64,000 nucleotides of DNA from Brasenia schreberi (lineage: Eukaryota; Streptophyta; Magnoliopsida; Nymphaeales; Cabombaceae). The stretch lies in NCBI GenBank assembly GCA_036023115.1, contig JAYKKT010000055.1, positions 12,462,501 through 12,526,500 on the forward strand, read 5' to 3'. The notes under the pieces were generated by a model. It did not search any database and was not told where the DNA came from. It saw nothing but the letters and a program-made list of their open reading frames with translations. Position numbers and translations under genes: made by a program. How positions within the stretch are numbered: position 1 is the stretch's first letter; each line of letters begins with the position of its first letter. Shown here in pieces: positions 8,379 through 17,823 of the stretch.

Positions 8379-10654
8379 ATTCCTGTAAACACCCCGAAAT
8401 CCCACGAATTTCTCAAATCCATCTGGTATTGTAAAAGCAGCCCCAAAGGGCCATTTTGAGTTTGGAAACCCAGGAGCCTTCCAGACAACCCTGTATATAT
8501 GTTTTAAACTTTATATTTCAAAAATACATGATATGGCTTTTTGAAAACCTTTTAAAACACGTTTTTGAATCCCCGAAGCAGCTTGGCCTAATCCAGACAG
8601 GACCAGAAAAGCAAAGGAGAGCCCAGAACCGGAGCACATGTCAAGACCGGCACAACAACTCTCGTATCAAATCCACAACCCTAGGATCTCGAACGTCCAA
8701 GATCCTATTATCATCGAAACATTGTTTGAAGTCATCTCTAGAAGGCGAAAACAGAGACAGACGATCATGTTGGCAAAGACCCAACGCAAACGGAGCACTG
8801 ATGCTGTCAAGCCCCGCACAAACCGTTCGTTTCGAACACAGCTCGAAGGAGTCAAAATTCAGTTTGGATCGGATCTGAACCATATATATCCAGATCCCAA
8901 TCCAAACCCATGTATGGACTTAGATTTGGATTTAGATTCAAAAATCCAATCCAATATCCATATCCATGGCCCATATCACCTTCTCATAAATGGAGGTGGG
9001 GCCCACTTGAATTTCACGTGGGATTATGGGCATGAGAGAGAGTGGGGGTGGATAAGATCAAGTGTGTGTTGTAATTAAGCTTGACTTGTGTGTCAAGTTT
9101 GGGGTTAATCATGTGGGTTAGCCTAGTTAAGTGGGTTTAAGCTTGTAATTAGCCAAAACCTAACCTAGGGCTGCACCAACATGATGTGATTAAGGTCTAT
9201 GGGTCGTGCAAAGGGAGCTCCTTCACCTAATCCTAACTAAAAATACCTAATCCTAGCCTTCCACCCTAATCCTGTCCTAATCTGAGCCTAATCACCTAAC
9301 CCACTTCCCTAATCCCGACCTAATCTCAACCTAATCACCTAACCCACTTCCCTAATCCTTCCCTAAACCTAGGTTAATTTCCCTAAACCTAGCCTAATCC
9401 TAGCCTAATCACCTAACCTACCTCACTAAACCTCACCCTAGAACCAACCCACCTAGCTAAACCCTAAACCTCTAAACCACCCCTAGCACACAACCTACCC
9501 AAACCACTTGTATTTGAAATATCTGACCCTACCCTTTCCAGCCCACCTTATCACCATACCACCCTACCTAAACCACCTAACCACTACCCCAAAACCAGCC
9601 CTAACCGACCTAGCCCAGCCCTATATAAACCCCCCCTTTGGGGGCGGGTTTTCCCAGCTAGAAGCCCCACCTTCCACCAGCCGGGTCCTCCACTCTCTAG
9701 CCCAGCCGACTCCAGCCTTGCTCCACTTGCCCCACAGCCCGCCACCACCTGCTCCCCTTCCTTCCGCCACCACCTCTCTTCAATCACGGTTAGTACCCCA
9801 TCCTTCATCTCGCCTTCTCCACTCCCTCTCCACTCTCAGCCACCTAACCCCTACCATATCACCCTAACACCAGCCATTCCACTTGCTGCCACCATTCCCA
9901 CTCGGCCAGGCCCATAACCACCCTAACTACCCGCCACCACCTAGACACCTTAGCTCCATTCGGCCACCCTATCCGACTCCCTAAGACCTACCCATATCAC
10001 CCCACTACACCCACTACACCCACTACCACCTGACCCCATCTCCTAGCTAGTTCCCTTCCCTTACACCACTCCTAGCCACCCTAGCAGCCCGCCACCGCCA
10101 AGCACCCTTAGTCGGCCACTCCACCTGACTGTCACCTTTTCATTCGGCCAGCCATCCGCCAGCCATAACCTTCCTCTAGCTCGTTCCCTTCCCTTAGTGC
10201 CATACTCCCTTAGTGACCCTACTTAGGCCCTTTAGCCCAACACACCAAAAACAACCCTTGCTAGCAGCCGGCCACCTTCAAGGCGCCCTTCCCGCGCGTC
10301 CAAGGCACCCGGCCAGCAACCCCTTGCCGTTCAATTTCGAGGAGCTCCCGCTTGCAGCCCAAGGCGAAGGCCAAGCCCACGCTCAAGCAAGGCTTCTTCG
10401 GACCAGCTATTAGTAAGTGCCTAACTCGGTCCTTAGTTGTATACTTGCTTAAGATTCAATTCGATACGGGGTTGTAATAATGGAGCATAGTCTCCCCCCG
10501 CTTGTAATAACATGGCTTGGCACACCCACACACGTGCACTCTCTTAGTTGTGCATGATTTTGAACACACACGGGCCTAATCAGCCCTAAATACATAAATA
10601 TATACATATACTTTAATTTTCGTAGGGTTTTGCTTAAGTTGGTTGTGTTGTCTT

Positions 10655-11150
10655 TCAATTCAAGCACTCACACACATTGAGCCTTCGCTCTTATTTGAAA
10701 GACCCAAGTAAGGGCCGACCTATACTATTTGGGTTTTCATTTCATGTCGTGTGTGTAAGTCTTTCAATTCAAGCACTCACACACATTGAGCCTTCACTCT
10801 TATTTGAAAGACCCAAGTAAGGGCCGACCTATACTATTTGGGTTTTCATTTCATGTCGTGTGTGTAAGTCTTTCAATTCAAGCACTCACACACATTGAGC
10901 CTTCGCTCTTATTTGAAAGACCCAAGTAAGGGCCGTGTTATACTATTTGGGTTTAATTTCATGTTGTGTGCGTAGTACTTCAATTCAAGCACTCACACAC
11001 ATTGAGCTTTCACTCTTATTCCCAAGACCTTAATCAAGGCCATACTGCAAGTTATATTTGGGTTTAATTTCATGTCGTGTGTGTAAGTCTTTCAATTCAA
11101 GCACGCACCCACATTGAGCCTTCGCTCTTATTTGCAAGACCCGAGTAAGG
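10655..11150 (+). repeat. Five ~109-bp subrepeats in LTR B
   Basis: The unit reads TTCAATTCAAGCACTCACAC, then ATTGAGCCTTCGCTCTTA, then TTTGAAAGACCCAAGTAAGG and a TTTGGGTTTTCATTTCATG tail. GAGC anchors fall at 10679, 10788, 10897, 11004 and 11116. Each unit can form a small GAGC/GCTC hairpin. The first three are nearly identical; the last two have diverged. Confidence 0.85.
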
Positions 11151-11546
11151 GCCCATATACATACTCTATATACATATCTCCCTTCGGCATTTACATTACA
11201 AGTCATTTCCCTTCGGTTATTTCCCTTCGGTTATTTCCCTTCGGCATTGTCTTTACATTCGGGTTTTCCCTTTGGAGTAGCATGAGTTTGCATTGCATCT
11301 ACGCCATACCACGAGGTAGGACGCATATTGCATCAAAGCAAGCCCTGCTCAAATTCGCCCATGTAGTGGAGTGTTCATAACACACAAACTAGGTGGCCCA
11401 TAAAGGGATAAAAAGAAAGACTTAGGCACGTGCAAATCCACGTGATCTAAAATCTGCAATCGCATCTAAAAGATCCGAATTAAACACCTCAAACCGCTTA
11501 CGAAGCTTTCTATCCCAAAAACTCGATTTTTCAAAGCATACAGACT

Positions 11547-11574
11547 GACCCTTGCGCATCGGTGCAAGAAGGTC
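11547..11574 (+). other. Conserved LTR 3' stem-loop (reference copy)
   Basis: GACC, then CTTGCGC-ATCG-GTGCAAG, AA and GGTC. Stem 7 bp with one G-U, loop ATCG, plus a 4-bp outer stem. Equivalent stem-loops lie at 3596-3623, 6178-6205, 14689-14716(-), 18002-18029(-), 23337-23364(-), 30496-30523, 34384-34411(-), 41467-41494(-), 47500-47527, 48381-48408(-), 54800-54827 and 60214-60241(-), always roughly 170-220 bases before the LTR end. Confidence 0.85.
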
Positions 11575-11762
11575 TGCGACGACAAGAGCTCACTTGCTCA
11601 CAGTCGCCACGATTAGAAACCAGTTTAAAAATGTCTTCGCTAGCTTAGGTAAGCTAGCTGGCACGCCCTGTTTATATAAATAGGCCTTAGACGCACGAGA
11701 GGATCCGCTCCAAGCCCCTGAAAAGGCGAAGAGGCGGGGATTTTCGCCGCGTCTACAATTCC

Positions 11763-13680
11763 AAAAAGAAATTTTGTTTCAAAAGCATTTGGCCATATAC
11801 AAAGTCCATTTTCGAAAATTGTAAAAAGCCTTTTCGAAAATTGTATATACTTCCAGAACCCAAGTATCCAAAAACTGGTCTTGAACACCCTTTTTTGCCT
11901 AGAGCTTTTTCAAAACTGAAAAGCTCGAGAATCACCAAAGCAAGGAGGAATAAACACCACCAAGCTTCCTGAAATTTCGCAAAATCCTTGACTTATGCAA
12001 AGATTGGGGATTTTTAGAAATAAGTTTAACCCATAGTGTGTGCATAAGCATCATGCATTACACCTTGAAATCATTCATATGCATAGAGTCTAGACATCAT
12101 CCTAGAACTCGAATTCAAGGTTTTGAAAAACCAAAGGGGCAATGAACGTCGACCCCCTAAGTATCGAGCCTTCATAGGCAGGTCTCCATACGAATCAAAT
12201 CCAACACCTTCAAGGCAAATTTCAAAAGGAAATGAGAATCTTGAAAAAGGGTTAGCATTTCACAAAAACCTTTCAAAATTCTTTTGATAAAAACCTCTCA
12301 TGCATTACAATTCATGCATTGTCTGCTTGACTTGATCAAATGAAGATGTTGTTCATACTAGATGGGCCATACATTTTTGAAAACTCTATTGTCATGTGAA
12401 AGGATTCACTAAGCCAAGAGAAGAATCGTGCTTGGCCTTGCTGTAGGCCTCCAAATTTTGAGACATCATCTCCCCTAGCCTGAAAAGGGAATGATGTTCA
12501 TTAAAGCACTCATTTTTAAAATCCTATCTCAATAGGTAGGCAAAATGGCAGCCCCTTTCAACAGAGTGTGAGTTCAAAACTCAAGACTCCATTAAGGGAC
12601 AAGCCCTACATCGTGTGGCTGAAGTGCCTCTTTGAGACACATTCCCCATACTTGATCAAATGCCCCATGAAGGCATGAATCTTCAAAATGAATTCCAAAA
12701 ACTAGGCTTGACCAAAACCAAGTATGGAAAACATATTTTGATCAAAAGGGCTGGTATAAAACCATCTTCCTATAGAAAGGGAGGATTTCCCAGAATTGCT
12801 TCCTCAAAAGGGATCAAAATTTTGAAAAAAATTTAACCCTACATATAGCTTTGAAAAGAAAGATCTCTCAAACTTCTGGTTTATATGAAAACCTTGATTG
12901 TGTTAGGATAAAGCACATGAGTTTCACGATGAAAATCTGGAGACCATGTCAAAATCAAACATGATGGCCATGACGATCACTTAGGGTTGGTTTTGTTTCC
13001 CATCCTTGAGCAAAAAGTATCATGATCATGTTAGAAAACCAAGGAAGTGTATGGACATGAACCTACCATCGTCCATCCAAAAATCCTTTTGAAAATCCAT
13101 GGACCTTCACCATATGGCCATGTGAAATTCCCATCAAGCTAGGGGCATTTTTAAATACAGCCCCTAGACACTTTCCATGGATAAACGAATGCATCTCCTT
13201 CATGATTTGTGAGATACATTTCATATGTTCATCGTTGCATAGCATGCATCATATCACCCCGAAGAAAGCCCAAAAGGTTGGCAAACCTGAGTAGGAATGT
13301 CCCCATGTCTTCAAAAGGGCAACAAAAATAGAAAAACTTGTTGATATTGTGGGTTGAAATTAGCAAAACCCCAAAAATGCCCGAATATTCAAAAGGGTTT
13401 ATGTTAAATTCTTTTTCAAAAAGATTTTGAAAAATCAAACTCCTTTGAAACTTCTTGAAAGAAGGATCGAAGTAGATTGTATAACCCTGAAGGGAGGAAT
13501 TTATACTTTTCGAAAAGTAGAGTCTTCCAAAAATGAATTGGTGATATTTCAAAGAACCCTGGCTCACAAGATTAAGCCTTGTTCAAAATATCAAAATATT
13601 TTTGAATAGCAGATGCTATTAAGAAATAGGACGATCTCGTTTGAATCGAGTAACCAAAGAGATAAGCCTTCCCCCATCCT
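11763..13680 (+). pseudogene. Decayed pol remnant of element D
   Basis: No frame of length survives, but ordered pieces match the pol of G and F. The zone near 11940-12060 corresponds to the stretch before RT. The piece around 12135-12190 (CAAAGGGGCAATGAACGTCG) corresponds to the RT region encoding QRGIEVDPSKCRAIID. The piece at 12405-12490 corresponds to the RNase H/QAMEK region. The whole stretch is also co-linear with the decayed pol of element C (about 37340-39540, minus). The conserved RT motifs are gone. It resumes directly after the solo LTR (duplication copy 11758-11762). Confidence 0.65.
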
Positions 13681-13925
13681 ACTTTCTCTCTGAAAAGGAA
13701 AATTGGTTGTGTTCAAAAGAAAGAAAAAAACGAGAATACAAAAACTCCTCCGAAAGTGGTCTTCCCTTCATAAACAGGGAATAATACAAAAACTCCTCCG
13801 AAAGAGGTCTTCTCGTTTCAAAAGAAAAAAGGAGATATAAAAACACACCTCCCAAAGAGGTCTTCCCTTCATAAAATGGGAATACAAAAACTCCTCCAAA
13901 GAGCTGCTCTCCTTTAAAGAAAAGA
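13681..13925 (+). repeat. About four ~50-60-bp purine-rich tandem repeats, element D
   Basis: Units read GAATACAAAAACTCCTCC, then GAAAGTGGTCTTCCCTTC, with variants. Many contain CCTC-CGAAA-GAGG-like short stems. The same array, reverse-complemented, occurs in C at about 37130-37330 at the equivalent place between decayed pol and 3' LTR. Related sequence starts at about 63900 in element R. Confidence 0.75.
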
Positions 13926-14057
13926 GGGATTCATGAAAAAAATAATCCCAAAGGGAGACCCTCTGTTAAAAAAGAAACAAAAAGCCAAAGCTCCAAAGAG
14001 CGATTTTCCGATTCTTTGCCTAAAACCATGGGACGCTTCAGAAGGGACTGTGGTATA
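13926..14057 (+). mobile_element. 3' non-coding zone of element D with conserved stem-loop
   Basis: The end of D before it is interrupted at 14058. It contains the conserved stem CCATGG...CTGTGG around GACGCTTCAGAAGGGA at 14026-14053; copies lie at 37020-37047 and 63846-63873 (both minus). After GTGGTAT the D sequence stops at an LTR end. D's own purine tract and 3' LTR are not found on the other side. Confidence 0.65.
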
Positions 14058-14140
14058 TGTAGATGCTAGAAAATCCCCGCCTCTGGTTCTTAGGCCTGAA
14101 GCGAATCTTTTCATGTATCTAAGTCCTAACTCGTGGTATT
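14058..14140 (-). repeat. LTR terminal fragment of element J, internally deleted
   Basis: It begins TGTAGATGC, the reverse complement of an LTR 3' end, and matches the LTRs at 14529 and 17824 up to AAGTCCTA (14121-14128). It then skips LTR sequence to CTAACTCGTGGTAT, a string that also occurs in this LTR family at about 14939, and passes into gag at the same string. Most of this LTR and most of J's internal region are missing. Confidence 0.7.
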
Positions 14141-14384
14141 GGTTACCTTTCATCGCGGAAGTCTCCTTGTGTTTGCGAGGTTTCTCAAATTTCTTCTTGG
14201 CCTTTGGTTCGCCATTGGACGAACATGAATCGCCTGCTTCAGCCTCTTGGCTAAGAGCGGCGATTTTGGCCTCGAAGTCCCTTCTCAAATCTTCAATCTC
14301 TTGTTTTTTCGAAAACCTTCGAGATTGAGAACTTGATGCGCAGGAGCCACAGCTAGATACCTCTTGGGATCCTCTACTCGACAT
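14141..14384 (-). pseudogene. Gag N-terminus of element J
   Basis: Starting at ATG (14384, minus) the protein reads MSSRGSQEVSSCGSCASSSQ, then an EIEDLRRDFEAKIAALSQEA coiled-coil-like helix and a Lys-rich stretch ending near NQYHE. It is the same Gag start as in E2, G and F. Homology ends near 14141, at a microhomology junction with LTR sequence. It lacks the capsid-like domain, zinc knuckle, protease and pol. It follows J's PBS in the normal order. Confidence 0.8.
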
Positions 14385-14505
14385 GCTTCAATATGCTTTT
14401 TAAAATAAATCCTAAGTATGAAAATGCAAACAAGCAAAGTTTAAAAACACTTTAGAAAAATTTTCATGAGGTTTCTCTACATGAACTGACTCTGCACAAG
14501 GCCCA

Positions 14506-14524
14506 GGTCCCACCGGGCGTGCCA
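14506..14524 (-). promoter_or_regulatory. Primer-binding site of element J
   Basis: On the minus strand it reads TGGCACGCCCGGTGGGACC, 4 nt inside the LTR end at 14529. The short leader 14385-14505 between it and gag shows no further feature. Confidence 0.85.
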
Positions 14525-14528
14525 AACC

Positions 14529-17500
14529 TGTAGACACGGAAAATCCTCACTTCTGGTTCTTAGGCCTGAAGCGAATCTTTTCGTGTGTCTAAGTCGTATT
14601 TTAGCAAAAGGGTGTGCTAGCGAAAGAAAGTTTTCGAAATCTGACTTCTATTGGGGCGACTGTGAGCAAGTGAGCTCTTTTCGTCGCAGACCTTCTTGCA
14701 CCGATGTGCAAGAGTCAGTCTGTACGCTTGGCAAAGTCTTTTAATTAAACTTCTTTGAAAATACCCTAAGTGTTTGGGGCTTTGTATGTGCGATTTCAGA
14801 TTTTATTACACGTGTGATTTGCACGTGCCTATGTCTTTCTTTTTATCTTTTTATGGCCAACTAGGTGTGTGCGCAAGTGACCTAAGTTGGGCGATTTTTG
14901 AGCGGGAGTGTGGGGTTCGCTTTGATGCAATATACGTCCTAACTCGTGGTATGGCGTATATGCAATGCAAACTCACGCAACTCCAAAGGGAAAACCCGAA
15001 TTGAAAGACAATGCGGAAGGGAAATGACTTAATGTAAATTGCAAAAGGGAAATATGGCTATATCTTAAGAGCGGAAAGGCTCAATTGTGCAAGTGTGTGT
15101 CATGTATATATGTAAAGACTACGCACACTGCTGAACCTTAAAACCTAAATCTTAAAGACATAGCCGAAGGGAAATACTTATAATATATATGGGCCCGAAG
15201 GTCGCCAACGTGTGCGTGAGTGTTGTGTGTATATTGAAAGACAACTCACACGACTTGTAATGAAACCCAAATATAATTGCAATAGGCCTTGACTAAGGTC
15301 TTGGGAGTAAGAGCGAAAGCTCAATGGGTGTGAGTGTAGAATTGAAATACTATGCACACGACATGAATTTAAACACCCCAAAACGAAATTGCAATAGGCC
15401 TTTACTAAGGTCTTGGGAGTAAGAGCGAAAGCTCAATGTGTGTGAGTGTAGAATTGAAATGCTATGCACACAACTCGAATTAAAACACCTAAGGGAACTT
15501 GCAATACGACCCTTACTAGGGTCTTGGGAATAAGAGCGAAAGCTCAATGTGTGTGAGTGTGGAAATTGAAAGACAACACACACAACTTAATAAAACCCAC
15601 ACAACTTAAATATACATAAGTATCTTAAAGGCTGATTAGGCCCGTGTATGTATCAAAATCGTGTGCAGCTAAGAGCGAAATAGGCTCAAGTGCACATGTC
15701 TATGGGTGTGCCAAACCACATTATTACAAGCGGGGGGAGACAACGCTCCATTATTACAACCTCATATCAAATTTAATTAAGCATAAGCAAGTTCATAATA
15801 AGGGCCGAGTTAGGCACTTACATATAGCTGATCCGGGTGTGACTTGCTTGGCTTTGGCCTAGTGAGTCACCTTGGGCAGCAAAGGGAGCTCCTTGGATGG
15901 CTACAGCAGGTGGGTGTGCTGGCCGAATGGAAGGGCTGTTGTCTTGGCTGAGATTGAAGTGTTTAGTGGAGGTAGGTTGAACTAGGGTATGTCACTAAGG
16001 CTTGGGGTAGGTCTTAAGGAGAGGTAAGGCTGCTAGCTAAGGGAAGAGGGGTAGGTGGTGCAGGTGGTGGCCGAATGGTAGAGGTGTAGGCGTTGAGAAA
16101 GCTGGTTGAATGGTGGAGGTGGCAGGCGTTGAGGAAGCTGGCCGAATGGTGGAGGTGGCCGGTGGCGTTTGAAGTGGGGTATGGTGGATGGAAAGTGGCG
16201 AATGGAGGGGATGAAGAAGGGAGTTTGAGATGGGGTACTAACCAAGATGGAAGGTCCTGGCCGAAGGGTGGAGGTGGCTGGTGGAAGAGGTCCTGGCCGA
16301 ATGGAAGGGCTGGTGGCACCAACTGAAGTGGGGAAGATGGAGGGTGATGCTACTGAAGTGGAGTGGAGTGGAGTGGTGTTGGTCGGGTCCCAAGAGTGAG
16401 GTGCTGGCGAGGTCCAAGTGGGGAAGAGAGGGGACCAATGGGGCCCAGGTTTTTCAGGAGCCAAGAGTGGGAACTCGTATGAATGGGAGGGGTTTTATAG
16501 GCTAGATGGGGTCGGTGGTTGGGATAAGGGAGGTCAGTTGGTGGGCTGGTTTGGTGGTGGTGGTTTGGGGGTATGGTGTGCTAGGTATTTAGGTGGGCTG
16601 GTTTGGTGGTTTGGGGTTGGGCTTAGGGTGAGGTTTAGTGAAGTGGGTTAGGTGATTAGGCTAGGATTAGGGTAAGGTTAGGGGGATTAGGCTTAGTTTG
16701 GTTAGGGTCTAGGTGGTCTAATTAGGTGGGGCAGGCTAGGTATGGTTTAGTGGTTTTGGGTGAGGGTGGCTAGGATTAGGTCGGGTTTAGGGGGGAATGG
16801 CTAGGTAAGGTGGGTTAACTTAGGGCTAGGTTTAGCAGCATCCCCTTGGCCTTCGACCCATGGACCTAGTTGCAGCATGTTGGTGCAGCCCTAGGTTAGG
16901 TGTAAGTGCATACAAGCTTAAATCAACACTCATTAGGCTAAACCCATATGATTAACCCAAAACTTGACATAAAAGTCAAGCCCACCAAAATTCTCACTCA
17001 TATTTCATCCCCCATTCTCTCTCTCTATCCAAGCTTTTCACGTGAATTTCTTGTGGGCCCCACCTCCATTTATGAGAAGGTGATGTGGGCCATGGATGTA
17101 GATATTGGATTGGATCTATGGATCCAAATCCAAATCCAAATCCATATGCATGTTTGGATTTGGATCATGATATATATGGTCCAAATCCGATCCAAATATG
17201 ATTTTCTGACTCCTTCATGGTATTTTCGAAATGAACGGTTTGTGCGGGGCCTGACAGCATCAGTACTCCGTCTTTCGTTGGGTCTTCGCCAACATTGTTG
17301 ATAACAAGATTGTTGATAACAAGGGCTTGGGTGTCCGAGATTTTGGGGATGAGTCTGATACGAGAGTTGATGTGCTGGGCTCGACATATGCTCCGGTTTC
17401 GGGCTCTCTTTCACTTCTCTGGTCCTGCTTTCATCAGGCCAAGTCGCTTTGCGGGGTTTTAAAATACCTTTTTAAAGGTTTTAAAACTGTATAATACATA

Positions 17501-17640
17501 TTTTAAAACATATATGATTTGAACATATGTACAGGGTTGCTTGGAAGGCTCCTGGGTTTCCAGACTCAAAATAGCCCTTTGGGGCAGCTTTTGCAAAACC
17601 AGGTGTTTTGGAAAAATCGTGGGATTTTGGGGTGTTTACT
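14529..17640 (-). repeat. LTR of element J (3112 bp), 5' LTR
   Basis: Its minus-strand 3' end (TGTAGACACGG on plus) adjoins the PBS at 14506-14524, so it is the 5' LTR. Its outer end reads TGTTTACT, the last base apparently changed from A. Internal features on minus: 3' stem-loop 14689-14716 (perfect CTTGCAC/GTGCAAG), subrepeats near 15300-15600, GGAG module about 15720-15760, TATAAAA at 16493-16499, TTAGG-rich tract 16620-16850, CACGTGAA near 17039 and a GGATTTGGATC array about 17085-17200. The sequence after the outer end (ACCTT) does not match the base run before 14058, so J was reshaped by recombination. Confidence 0.85.
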
Positions 17641-17818
17641 ACCTTTGCTCTTTTTAGAATTTTCTCTAACACGAGTCTATGACTAGGCGAAGTTTGTATT
17701 AGCTCTAGGATGGACATGTTGATAGAAATCTTTGAAAGATGGTTTTCGAAATCATATAAGTTTAACACGACATTTCCTTTGTCTGCTTTCGGCGAAACTC
17801 TAGGAATACATGCTTTTG
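17641..17818 (-). pseudogene. Gag-pol fragment of E2 (pre-protease)
   Basis: This minus-strand remnant matches the region just before the protease of G (34080-34228) and F (about 56840-56990). It includes the piece encoding YDFENHLSKI..NMSILELIQTS. It continues the E2 gag remnant from 21354 across the solo LTR and is cut on its left by LTR J. The protease active site lies beyond the cut. Confidence 0.8.
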
Positions 17819-17823
17819 AGGGG

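Larger units (their letters stand above)
8384..11757 (+). mobile_element. Solo LTR, subfamily B (3374 bp), duplication ATTCC
   Basis: It runs from TGTAAACACC to GCGTCTACA with a perfect 5-bp duplication: ATTCC at 8379-8383 and 11758-11762. Neither side has a PBS or purine tract, so it is a solo LTR left by LTR-LTR recombination within an element that had inserted into D. Internal order: ORF in U3 (8638-9078), GGATTTGGATC array (about 8860-8975), CACGTGG at 9018-9024, CCTAA-rich tract (about 9220-9520), TATATAAA at 9622-9629, C-rich leader, GTAAGT at about 10411, the TTGTAATAAT/GGAG..CTCC module (10472-10511), ~109-bp subrepeats (10655-11150) and the 3' stem-loop (11547-11574). Confidence 0.92.

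Noticed and set aside
9220..9520. True telomeric repeat array
   Set aside because: Units are irregular (CCTAATC, CCTAACC and so on) and recur at the same place in every B-type LTR, so they belong to the LTR.
10655..11150. CRISPR-like regular repeats
   Set aside because: Units are directly tandem with diverged copies and no unique spacers, lie inside plant LTRs, and have no cas genes nearby.
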